This document shows positions 7,799-15,588 of a stretch of 64,000 nt of DNA, in pieces. Origin of the DNA: Brevibacillus porteri (lineage in GTDB: Bacteria > Bacillota > Bacilli > Brevibacillales > Brevibacillaceae); NCBI RefSeq assembly GCF_003013475.1, contig NZ_PXZO01000053.1:1-64000 (forward strand), given 5' to 3'. Within the stretch, counting starts at the first letter, position 1, and every line of letters starts with the position of its first letter. The notes under the pieces were generated by a model, which saw nothing but the letters and a program-made list of their open reading frames with translations, searched no databases and was not told the DNA's origin. The position numbers and the translations under genes are program-made.

Positions 7799-8369
7799 CG
7801 ATAGGGAATCAATCGTCAGCTAACAGTGGGCCTTCAGATGCCAGTTTTGGACAAGGACCAGCTTGCGAGAAGCCGCAGGAAAAGCCAACCATGTGGGACA
7901 ACTTCGTCAAAGGAATATCAAAGCTGGGAGATGTTCCTGCTGCAATGCAAAAAGCGGCAAGTGAGCTGCCAGGAGCTTTGGAGAAAGCGGCAAATGATTT
8001 GCCGAAAGGTTTGCAAAAGGCGGCAGAGGATTTACCTAAGGGTGTAAAACTATTTGTGCAAGAAAGCTATGTTAAGCCGATCCAGGAAGACTTGGATACG
8101 TTGCGGGATGATCAGCTAAACCTCGCCGATGCAGATGCAGTCGGTGGCATACAAGAACCTCTGGAGCGCCAGTTGATCAAGGAAACACCTGGGTAATTCA
8201 GAGAACTATACCAGGTAGTGGAGGACAAAAACCAAAGTCATTTTACAAAACTGGAGAAGATGAATGGGTGGAAGGGTACAAATGGTATGAAGCAATAGCT
8301 GCTAGAAAAGCGGGAACCGCTACACCTGAACAAGTAAGAATATTAGATCAAGGTCATTGGAAGGAGTAA
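7786..8369 (+). pseudogene. Frameshifted effector-like gene downstream of DUF4280
   Basis: A TTG at 7786, overlapping the DUF4280 stop, opens a 136-aa frame ending at 8196. It holds tandem repeats of about 11 residues of the pattern KAAxDLPKGL, typical of a flexible linker. Near 8160 a second frame, open from 8112 to the TAA at 8367-8369, takes over with natural-looking sequence (SGAPVDQGNTWVIQ, then a C-terminal stretch ending in RILDQGHWKE). One missing base near 8157-8160 would join the two into a single protein of about 195 aa. The tail looks like a short polymorphic-toxin C-terminal domain; I do not recognise its class. Loss of toxin function, a programmed frameshift or a base-call error are all possible. 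Confidence 0.6.
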
Positions 8370-8373
8370 TATT

Positions 8374-8769
8374 ATGAAATCAGAAGCGATAAATGATTTA
8401 TATTATGTTGGATTTGAAGGAGAGCCTGAGATAATCTTTATGTATGAAAAATCAAATGAAGTGCAAGTGCTCAAACTTTGGAATGGGTATTTTGAATCAT
8501 TGCTAGATTGCTTGGTCCAACAGGCTCCCGTTCAAGATGGAATATTACATGAATATTGCGTTCATGAAGGATGGTATGAAGAAAGTCCTTGGGAAATCAC
8601 AAATGTTGAAAAAGCAGTACAATTGTTTAAATCATTTGATGTTAAGAAAGTTACAGAAAATGAATCAAGTAATATTATTCCAGTGCTCCCGGCTATTACA
8701 ATGGATATTATTATCTTTTTAGAGCAAGCAATTCAAAGTGGAAATAGAGTGTTTATTGTGTACGAATAA
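8374..8769 (+). CDS. Hypothetical protein, putative immunity protein
   Basis: 131 aa, starting 4 bp after the stop of the broken effector frame, with GGAG 8 nt upstream. The gene is visibly richer in A and T than its neighbours, with many AAA, ATT and TTA codons, which is common for immunity genes and suggests horizontal transfer. The protein is acidic, soluble and lacks a signal peptide. No family is recognised. Its position directly after a DUF4280 gene and a toxin-like tail is the only argument for an immunity role. A terminator follows at 8867. Confidence 0.55.
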   Translation: MKSEAINDLYYVGFEGEPEIIFMYEKSNEVQVLKLWNGYFESLLDCLVQQAPVQDGILHEYCVHEGWYEESPWEITNVEKAVQLFKSFDVKKVTENESSNIIPVLPAITMDIIIFLEQAIQSGNRVFIVYE

Positions 8770-8866
8770 GTGCTTGTGCAGACCAGTTTCCAATTTTAAT
8801 AGCTAGATCGTACAATACAATCCAAACCAAACAAAAAAACTTGACAACCAAGCATGATTCATTTTC

Positions 8867-8910
8867 AAAGCTCATTCTACTTTAAACACAAAGGAGGAAT
8901 GAGCTTTTTT
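8867..8910 (+). terminator. Terminator after the putative immunity gene
   Basis: AAAGCTCATTC pairs with GAATGAGCTTT and is followed by Ts. Confidence 0.8.
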
Positions 8911-9024
8911 GCGCACTTCGTAAGAAATTCTTCAGAAATCCTTATTCATTTCTTAAGGAATTCTGTCTTCTTTTGAAAGGTTTACCCGTTAGGATAGAGT
9001 GCAGAGAGAAAGGAGGCGGCACAG

Positions 9025-9612
9025 GTGGAGTTTACAGGGTATTACGAGCTATTCTGGGAGATGGTTACAGGCATGCTGGGAAAATTCATTCCTGATGAGA
9101 TTACGGTCATGACCGTGGGGGCGCAGATTGCCAATACAGGAGCGGACTTTTTTACTGCATTTGCGGTCATATACCCCGTTTTTTTCCTTGTTTCTTACGC
9201 GGGGTACTTACTGGGAGCGAAGGCATTTAGCTGGATGGTCCGGAATCTGGGCTTGCGTGCTGATTTCCTGTCGGCATTGCGCGGGTCAATGGGCTGGCTG
9301 CTTGTTTTTGGTATCTTTCTTCCGATTATTCGTCATATCGTGCCTATCCTCGCCGGTGCCAGCCGAATGTCGTTTCGGCAGTTCCTTCTATTCTTTATGC
9401 CGAGCAGTATTGTATGGACTTTGCATTACTTTGTCGCAGGCTATTGGTTCTCCGATCAACTGGAAATAATGGTTGCGGGAGTTTATCAATATAGCAAAAT
9501 TACGTTGACGATCGTTTGTTTCGCAGGGTTTTCGTTCCTCATGATTCGCCAGTTGCAGCGTCTTGGTGGAATGAAAGAACCTCGAACGAATAAGCAACCA
9601 CCTGTTTCGTAA
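9025..9612 (+). CDS. DedA/VTT-type membrane protein
   Basis: 195 aa from a GTG at 9025 with AAAGGAGG 8 nt upstream. Several membrane segments are visible (about 45-65, 90-112, 125-150, 160-182). The region after the second segment (AGYLLGAKAFSW, then FGIFLPIIRHIVPILAGASRMS) matches the DedA/SNARE-associated pattern in which an arginine and prolines precede a re-entrant loop with the GxxxM-type AGASRM motif. DedA proteins are proton-driven or lipid-flipping transporters, including undecaprenyl-phosphate and phosphatidylethanolamine flippases. It is a single-gene unit with its own terminator. Confidence 0.78.
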   Translation: MEFTGYYELFWEMVTGMLGKFIPDEITVMTVGAQIANTGADFFTAFAVIYPVFFLVSYAGYLLGAKAFSWMVRNLGLRADFLSALRGSMGWLLVFGIFLPIIRHIVPILAGASRMSFRQFLLFFMPSSIVWTLHYFVAGYWFSDQLEIMVAGVYQYSKITLTIVCFAGFSFLMIRQLQRLGGMKEPRTNKQPPVS

Positions 9613-9634
9613 TTTTTACGAATTTCTAGAGTAC

Positions 9635-9678
9635 GGCGTCTACTATCCACGAACTATTCGGATGGCAGGCGCCTTTTT
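9635..9678 (+). terminator. Terminator after the DedA-like gene
   Basis: A 14-bp stem with G-U pairs (9635-9648 with 9660-9673) followed by TTTTT. Confidence 0.8.
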
Positions 9679-9826
9679 GTTAGGTGGATTTATTTTCTTT
9701 ATGTTCTGACGCTTTTAAAAGTTTGTGAAAAAAGAAGTTTACATATGGTAATAGTGGGGTAGATTACCAAATGTCGTCGTGTCATGAATTTCCATTTTTT
9801 CAATTTGTGTGATTGGAGGCTTTTGC

Positions 9827-11869
9827 ATGAGGAGCATAAAAAATGTGCTGGTAACCATTTTGGCTGCCATCACCATCGGTATTTTTATTCTTCAGCTAGT
9901 GTTTGGTTTTCTCCAGTTTGAGCAAATTATCTCGAATGAAGTAGAAGCAAAGCTACAAATGCAGGTAGCCAAAGAGGCGGCTTATCTGAATGGTATGCTG
10001 GACAAGACAGGCAAGCTCTCGGAAACACTCACTTATTCTGTCTCTCATGGCTCGAAGGAAACCATCAAGCATCTCGAAGGGACGCTGGTCGATGTCGTAG
10101 CGTCTGAGCCGTTGATTGTGGGCGGTGGATTTTGGATGGAGCCATACAGCTTCGACAGCTCGCAAAAGCTGTACGGCAGGTACGCTATCCGCAATAACGA
10201 CAAAGTAGAGCTCGATCCGGCTTACAGCGACGGTAGCTATGATTATCTTGCGCAGGATTGGTACAAAGCGGGGATGGTTGACAAACCATATGTGTGGACT
10301 GAGCCGTATGCCGACCCGATTTCCAAAGTTCCTATGGTTACAGCCATTGCGCCCATTAAAGTGGGAGGTAAGATCAGCGGTACGACGACATTGGATATCG
10401 GACTTACGGAGCTTAACAAAAGCATCGAAAATCTGAAGGTTGGCGAAACAGGTTACGGTTTTATCGTTTCCAAATCGGGCATTTACGTTTCCCATCGCGA
10501 TGCACAAAAGAACTTGCAAGTGAAAATGACGGACGAGTCTGAGACGGGGCTTAAGGACATTGCCCAAAACATTACCGAAGCAACCGCAACGGGGATGATC
10601 CAGGCTACCATAGGTGGGCAAAAGCAATACGTCACCTTCGCTCCAATCGGGGAAACGGGCATGACGCTAGCTACTGTCATGCCCGCAGCAGAGATTAATG
10701 GGCCGATTACCCAATATCTTTACATCAGCCTGATTATTTTTGGTGTCTCCATCAGCATTTTCCTCGTGTTCTTGTACTGGTTCATTAATCGTCAGGTAGC
10801 ACGTCCACTGCTGCAACTGAAAGCAGGCATCGTTAATTTGGTGGAAAAAAAGGATTTAACCCAGACGATCCCAATCCGGCGAAAGGATGAGATTGGCGAC
10901 GTAGCGACTGCAGTGAATGCATTCATTGAAGATCTTCACGGAATGATGAAAAATATTAGCGGCTATACCGGTCAAGTAGGAACAGTCTCGGAAACCTCCA
11001 CAAAGAAGGCCCATGAAGCAAGACTTGCCTTTGGCCAGGTGGCCTCGTCGTTCCAAGAAGTAGCAACCGGCACGGAGAATCAACAGCATAGTGCCGAAGA
11101 AAGTGCGCGGGCTATGGAAGAGATGGCGATTGGTATTCAGCGGATTGCCGAAGCCTCCTCCACGATGGCCGAATCATCGAAACATATGGCAAACGAAGCG
11201 GTGGCGGGCAACCAATCCGTAGAAAAGGTGTCAGGACAGATGGATTCGATTAACCGATCCGTAAGCCATTCTGCCGATGTCGTTCGTTCGCTGGATAGCC
11301 GCTCAGCAGAAATCTCACAGATCGTGGAAGTAATCGCAAGCATCGCATCCCAGACGAACCTGTTGGCACTCAATGCGGCGATAGAAGCTGCTCGTGCAGG
11401 AGAACAGGGCAGAGGTTTCGCTGTGGTAGCGGATGAAGTGCGCAAGCTGGCAGAGCAGTCCAACGACTCGGCCAACCAAATTGCCAACCTGATTACCGAA
11501 ATCCAGCGGGAAACGACGTCAGCGGTACAAGCTATGGATGAAGGAACACGCGAGGTTGAAACGGGAATCCAGATCGCCCATGAAACAGGGGAAGCATTCC
11601 GCCGAATCATGGATTCTACCCAGGATGTAGCGGATCAGATTCAGGAAATTTCCTCGGTTGCAGAGCAAATGTCAGCGGCTACGGAACAGGTGACCGCATC
11701 CATTTTGCAGTTGTCTTCCATTGCAAAGGAATCTGCCGCAAGTGCATCGAATGTGGCTGCTTCAACGGAAGAACAGCGCATCTCGATGAACCAGCTCTCT
11801 ACATCCGCAGAGCAATTAAACCAGATGGCAAAGGAATTACAACAAATGATCAACCGTTTCACAATCTAA
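9827..11869 (+). CDS. Methyl-accepting chemotaxis protein with dCache sensor
   Basis: 680 aa from the ATG at 9827, preceded by GGAGG at 7 nt; an upstream in-frame GTG at 9809 has no such site. TM1 spans about residues 8-30, a dCache_1 periplasmic sensor about 35-275 (with the YDYLAQDWYKAGM and WTEPYADPISKVPMVTA pattern that lines the membrane-distal pocket), TM2 about 285-310, HAMP about 310-365, and a long signalling coiled coil to the end. The conserved tip that binds CheA and CheW reads NLLALNAAIEAARAGEQGRG (about 511-530). It is a membrane chemoreceptor; the ligand is unknown, though amino acids or organic acids are typical of this sensor class. It stands alone, just upstream of the catabolic operon at 12031. 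Confidence 0.93.
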   Translation: MRSIKNVLVTILAAITIGIFILQLVFGFLQFEQIISNEVEAKLQMQVAKEAAYLNGMLDKTGKLSETLTYSVSHGSKETIKHLEGTLVDVVASEPLIVGGGFWMEPYSFDSSQKLYGRYAIRNNDKVELDPAYSDGSYDYLAQDWYKAGMVDKPYVWTEPYADPISKVPMVTAIAPIKVGGKISGTTTLDIGLTELNKSIENLKVGETGYGFIVSKSGIYVSHRDAQKNLQVKMTDESETGLKDIAQNITEATATGMIQATIGGQKQYVTFAPIGETGMTLATVMPAAEINGPITQYLYISLIIFGVSISIFLVFLYWFINRQVARPLLQLKAGIVNLVEKKDLTQTIPIRRKDEIGDVATAVNAFIEDLHGMMKNISGYTGQVGTVSETSTKKAHEARLAFGQVASSFQEVATGTENQQHSAEESARAMEEMAIGIQRIAEASSTMAESSKHMANEAVAGNQSVEKVSGQMDSINRSVSHSADVVRSLDSRSAEISQIVEVIASIASQTNLLALNAAIEAARAGEQGRGFAVVADEVRKLAEQSNDSANQIANLITEIQRETTSAVQAMDEGTREVETGIQIAHETGEAFRRIMDSTQDVADQIQEISSVAEQMSAATEQVTASILQLSSIAKESAASASNVAASTEEQRISMNQLSTSAEQLNQMAKELQQMINRFTI

Positions 11870-11935
11870 CCACTGTTTGCAAAAAAATGCAAAATGATGA
11901 GCTGCTGCTATCATACGATGGGAGCAGTTCGTTTA

Positions 11936-11965
11936 TTGACAGAAAAATACAAGTCAGAATATAAT
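11936..11965 (+). promoter_or_regulatory. Sigma-A promoter of the GlpA-like operon
   Basis: TTGACA (11936-11941) and TATAAT (11960-11965) with an 18-bp spacer: both boxes match consensus exactly. A tandem-repeat operator candidate lies just downstream at 11980-12009. Confidence 0.8.
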
Positions 11966-11979
11966 GAATACGAAATAAA

Positions 11980-12009
11980 GCAAACAAAAGCAATGTTTTG
12001 CAAACAAAA
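11980..12009 (+). promoter_or_regulatory. Direct-repeat operator candidate for the DeoR regulator
   Basis: GCAAACAAAA occurs at 11980-11989 and again at 12000-12009, two helical turns apart, downstream of the promoter and upstream of the first gene. DeoR-family repressors often bind such direct repeats. The operon's own DeoR gene (14794-15564) is the obvious candidate. Confidence 0.55.
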
Positions 12010-12030
12010 ATCCGAGGTTGGTGGAACAGA

Positions 12031-13446
12031 ATGCAAAACCATAAGTACGACGTTGTGGTGATTGGTGGTGGAGTAGTCGGTACAGCCATATTACGCGCCC
12101 TTTCGTTTTATCAACTGAAACTGCTTTTAATCGAGAAGCAGCCTGACGTTTGTGAAGGGACAAGCAAGGCGAACAGTGGGATTGTTCATACCGGGTTTGA
12201 TGCAAAGCCAGGCACGGTTGAGGCAGAGTGCCTTCGCCGCTCCCGCAGCTTATGGCCAATATTGGTTGAGAATCTGAGAATCCCCTTCATTCCATGTGGC
12301 GCCGTAATGGTGGCGACAAACGAAGAAGAAAAGCAGATAATCGAAACCACCTATGTTCCCAATGCAAAGGCGAATGACGTAGATGTTCACTGGATGTCTG
12401 CTGAGGAGATTCTCGAGATGAATCCCGCTGTGACAGCCGAGGTAACAGGCGGATTGGCAGTGCCAGGTGAAGCAATCTGCGATCCATTCTGGGCCACCAG
12501 AGCCTTCGGAGAGATAGCAGTGCTAAACGGTGCGGAGGTTGTTCTTGGGCAAGGCGTCTCCCACATCGAGACAGTATCGAATGGAGAGGACTTGCGCCTT
12601 ACGCTGGAAAATGGTGAAACGGTCACGACCCGATATGCGGTGAATGCTGCCGGATTATGGTCTGATGAAATTGCCCGGATGGTGGGAGATGAGAGCTTCT
12701 CGATTTCACCGCGTAAAGGCCAGTTTATCTTGACCGAAGAGGCGATATCCATCTCCTCGATCATCCTGCCTGTTCCTACGAAAACCTCCAAGGGCGTGTT
12801 GGTTTCACCAGTCGTGTTCGGCGGTTTTCTACTTGGGCCAACGGCGGAGGATCAAGAGGACAAATGGGATCGTTCCACCTCTCAGGCCGGCATGGAATCG
12901 GTACTGGCAGGCTGTGAGAAGCTGGTTCCCGACTCTCGGCAGTTCTCTACGATTCGTCAGTTTGCCGGAGTCAGGGCAGTTTGCAGCGAAGGAGATTTTG
13001 TCATCCGTCCATCCGCTGTACAGCCACGCATGATTCATGCCGCCGGGATTCGTTCCACTGGACTCTCTGCTTCGCCTGGCATAGCAGAGCTGGTAGCGGC
13101 AACTCTCCAGAAAGCCGGGCTTGAGCTGCAAGCAAACGAACAGGCACAGCATGCCCTGCCGGATCTTTTTTCAGAAGAGCAGGAAACAGGAGAAATCATT
13201 TGTCTGTGCCGCTCCATTACCCGGAGTGAGATCGTCAATTCCTTAAAGCGTCCACTCACCCCACAGACCATTGATGGAGTGAAGCGGCGGACGGGCGCCA
13301 CCTTAGGAGAATGCCAAGGAAACTGCTGTATTCCCAAAATCATCGATGTTATGGCCGAGACCTATCCTGAACACACCGGGAAGCAGCCTTTAAAAGGAGT
13401 AAGAAACTCCTATCTAGCTGTAGCACAAGGAGAGAAGCAGGCATGA
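12031..13446 (+). CDS. GlpA-like FAD-dependent oxidoreductase with C-terminal [2Fe-2S] domain
   Basis: 471 aa from the ATG at 12031. An N-terminal dinucleotide fold (VVVIGGGVVGTAI, 8-20) begins a DAO-type flavoprotein, followed by a glycerol-3-phosphate/2-hydroxyglutarate oxidase-like body (GIVHTGFDAKPGT near 50-62). At the C terminus C391-x-C393 and C428-x3-C432, C433 form the BFD-like [2Fe-2S] site seen in GlpA of anaerobic glycerol-3-phosphate dehydrogenase. It likely oxidises a phosphorylated polyol or hydroxyacid and passes electrons through its iron-sulfur domain. It heads a six-gene unit; its stop overlaps the next start. Confidence 0.82.
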   Translation: MQNHKYDVVVIGGGVVGTAILRALSFYQLKLLLIEKQPDVCEGTSKANSGIVHTGFDAKPGTVEAECLRRSRSLWPILVENLRIPFIPCGAVMVATNEEEKQIIETTYVPNAKANDVDVHWMSAEEILEMNPAVTAEVTGGLAVPGEAICDPFWATRAFGEIAVLNGAEVVLGQGVSHIETVSNGEDLRLTLENGETVTTRYAVNAAGLWSDEIARMVGDESFSISPRKGQFILTEEAISISSIILPVPTKTSKGVLVSPVVFGGFLLGPTAEDQEDKWDRSTSQAGMESVLAGCEKLVPDSRQFSTIRQFAGVRAVCSEGDFVIRPSAVQPRMIHAAGIRSTGLSASPGIAELVAATLQKAGLELQANEQAQHALPDLFSEEQETGEIICLCRSITRSEIVNSLKRPLTPQTIDGVKRRTGATLGECQGNCCIPKIIDVMAETYPEHTGKQPLKGVRNSYLAVAQGEKQA

Positions 13447-14282
13447 TGTATGAATTGGTGATCATTGGAGCAGGAATCTCGGGATTGACAGCAGCCCTTT
13501 CAGCGTGGGAAAGAGGAGTCAGCTCTGTTCTGATGATCGATTACCAGAAGAGAAGAGGTGGCTTCACCTTACCGTATTGGAGCTCTGATGAGTTTGCTCC
13601 AGAACGGGAACTGCTGGAAAAAGCCGCGTCCCTTCCCTACGAGATTCACGAACAATCAACTGTCGTCGGTTTTTTCCCAGGGGCAAATGGTCAACTGCAC
13701 CAGTTGTACGTCCAATCGCCGATGGGCACCTATTCTATTGAGGCAAAAAAGGTACTGATCGCCTCAGGCTCGCTGGAAAAACCGCGTGAGGCGCACAAAA
13801 TTCCGGGGACACGTCCAGCAGGAGTCATGACGCCGATGATGGCGATGCAGTTGATCGAGCGAGGATATCAGCCGGGCCGCAAGATTGTGTTGATCGAGAA
13901 TGGCAGAATCTCTCGCAGTACAGCGGTCCTTCTGGAAAAAGAGACGAGCAATCTAGTCAAATATGCTGAATCAGATTGGGAGCTTACCTCTATCAAGGGA
14001 TTGTCCCGTGTAGAAGGAGTACAGCTGCGAAATCGGATGACGGATGAGATAAACGAAGTGGCGTGCGATACGCTCATTTTTGCAAAAGGTCGGGTGCCCT
14101 GCACGTTTTTCTTGAAAGGAGCGCCAATCGAGCGTGATCAACACGATGCCATTATCGTAGATGCCACGGGGAAAACGAATTTGCCAGATATTTATGCAGC
14201 AGGGAGCTGTACCTGCCTTGGCGACGATGATCACACCAATTCGATGGAATTGGCTAAAGAAACAGCCAAGCAACTCTTTTAA
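13443..14282 (+). CDS. FAD/NAD-dependent oxidoreductase, GlpB/HcnB-like
   Basis: 279 aa. The ATG at 13443 overlaps the stop of the preceding gene (ATGA), so the two are coupled and probably form one complex. The N terminus has the flavin-binding GAGISGLTAA motif (about 8-17), and the C-terminal part ends with a second FAD contact region (LPDIYAAGSCTCLGDD). The size and pairing resemble the small second flavoprotein subunit that accompanies GlpA-like or HcnC-like dehydrogenases. A quinone or thioredoxin-like acceptor cannot be determined from sequence. Confidence 0.78.
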   Translation: MMYELVIIGAGISGLTAALSAWERGVSSVLMIDYQKRRGGFTLPYWSSDEFAPERELLEKAASLPYEIHEQSTVVGFFPGANGQLHQLYVQSPMGTYSIEAKKVLIASGSLEKPREAHKIPGTRPAGVMTPMMAMQLIERGYQPGRKIVLIENGRISRSTAVLLEKETSNLVKYAESDWELTSIKGLSRVEGVQLRNRMTDEINEVACDTLIFAKGRVPCTFFLKGAPIERDQHDAIIVDATGKTNLPDIYAAGSCTCLGDDDHTNSMELAKETAKQLF

Positions 14283-14306
14283 AGCGATCATCAGAAGGGA
14301 GAGTTC

Positions 14307-14774
14307 ATGATGAAGCTATCCGACTCGTTTACCATTCAGGCAAGCAAAGCGGATGTATGGTCCGTCTTTATGGATGTTGAAAAGCTGTCAGGCTGCGTAC
14401 CAGGCTGCAAAGAAGTAAAAATGAGTAGCCCCACCCGTTATGAAGCGAACATGGAAGTGAAAATACAGTTTATGACGATTCAATTCCGCGTCACGGGGGA
14501 ATTAAAAGAAGCGGTAGATGGAGAAGCCCTGCAAGTGGAGATGACTGGACAACCGGTAGCGTTGGCAGGATTGTTCCGCAATCAATTGCACCTTCAGCTA
14601 AAAGAGGAACAGCCGGGAACCACACGGGTGCAATATGAGATGGATTTGCAAATGACAGGACGACTGGCATCATTAGGAGATATACTAATGAAAGGGACTG
14701 TGAAGAAAAAGGCAGAAGAATTTGCGACGAACGTCCAGACCCTGTTCCAGTCTAGTCAGGAGATTTACAATTAA
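14307..14774 (+). CDS. CoxG-like SRPBCC family protein
   Basis: 155 aa, soluble. The pattern MKLSDSFTIQASKADVWSVF, then a GCVPGCKEV segment and a FRVTGELKE strand, matches the CoxG subgroup of the START-like SRPBCC fold (carbon monoxide dehydrogenase subunit G family), which binds hydrophobic or membrane-associated ligands. CoxG proteins help recruit dehydrogenases to the membrane in some systems; here it may anchor or assist the two flavoproteins encoded just upstream. There is no coxMSL dehydrogenase in the window. GGGAG lies about 6 nt before the start. Confidence 0.75.
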   Translation: MMKLSDSFTIQASKADVWSVFMDVEKLSGCVPGCKEVKMSSPTRYEANMEVKIQFMTIQFRVTGELKEAVDGEALQVEMTGQPVALAGLFRNQLHLQLKEEQPGTTRVQYEMDLQMTGRLASLGDILMKGTVKKKAEEFATNVQTLFQSSQEIYN

Positions 14775-14793
14775 GAGAAGATGGTGATCATCC

Positions 14794-15564
14794 ATGCTAC
14801 AAGAAGAAAGACAGCAGCTGATCCTGCAAATGCTACAAGAAAATCAATCCGTTCGTATTGCGGAGCTATGCAGCCGATTAACGGTGACGCGCGAAACAAT
14901 CAGGCGTGATTTGTATGAAATGGAGCAGCAGGGACTACTCAAGAAGGTGCATGGTGGCGCTATTCTGAATAAAACCAACGTGGAACCTCCTTATGCCAAG
15001 CGTAGTGGATTAAACTTGGCGGAGAAGGAGGCGATTGCGGTCGCCGCTGCCTCCTTGGTGGAGGACGGCGACGCGATCTATATTGATTTGGGCACGACGA
15101 CACAATTGTTCGCCAAACACCTTTACCATAAAAAAGGAATTACAGTGATAACCAATGCGCTACTGGTGGCATTGGAACTATCTCATCACCCAGATGCGAA
15201 GGTGATCATGAGTGGGGGTGAATTGCGCGCAGGGGATCTAGCCATGTCCGGTCCGATCGCCAGGAAAAGCCTCGAGGGTTTGTTTGTAGACAAAGCGTTT
15301 ATTGGTGTGGGGGGATTGGCAGCAGAAACTGGTTTTACGGATTACCATGTGGGCGAGTCAGACATCAGGCAGCTGATGCTTACAAACGCCAAAGAAACAT
15401 ATGCACTGATTGATCACTCCAAAATAAATGTAACCGCTTTTATGAGGGTGGCAGAGCTATCCGACATCGACGTAGTCATTACAGATGAGGAACTACCCCA
15501 ATCTCTTGCTGGGCGACTCGCTCAGGAAGGATTGCAAGTCATCGTTGCTAAGACATCCGTGTAA
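14794..15564 (+). CDS. DeoR-family transcriptional regulator
   Basis: 256 aa. The N-terminal helix-turn-helix (residues about 18-40, with the family signature LTVTRETIRRDLYEMEQQGLL) is followed by the DeoRC sensor domain, including the IDLGTTTQ (about 89-96) and ITNALLVA segments that contact a phosphorylated sugar or polyol. DeoR repressors usually respond to a pathway phosphate, which fits the downstream kinase. Embedded in the middle of the operon, it probably acts on the direct-repeat site at 11980-12009 in front of the first gene. Confidence 0.9.
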   Translation: MLQEERQQLILQMLQENQSVRIAELCSRLTVTRETIRRDLYEMEQQGLLKKVHGGAILNKTNVEPPYAKRSGLNLAEKEAIAVAAASLVEDGDAIYIDLGTTTQLFAKHLYHKKGITVITNALLVALELSHHPDAKVIMSGGELRAGDLAMSGPIARKSLEGLFVDKAFIGVGGLAAETGFTDYHVGESDIRQLMLTNAKETYALIDHSKINVTAFMRVAELSDIDVVITDEELPQSLAGRLAQEGLQVIVAKTSV

Positions 15565-15588
15565 AGCAAATGGTGAGGGAGGCAATCA

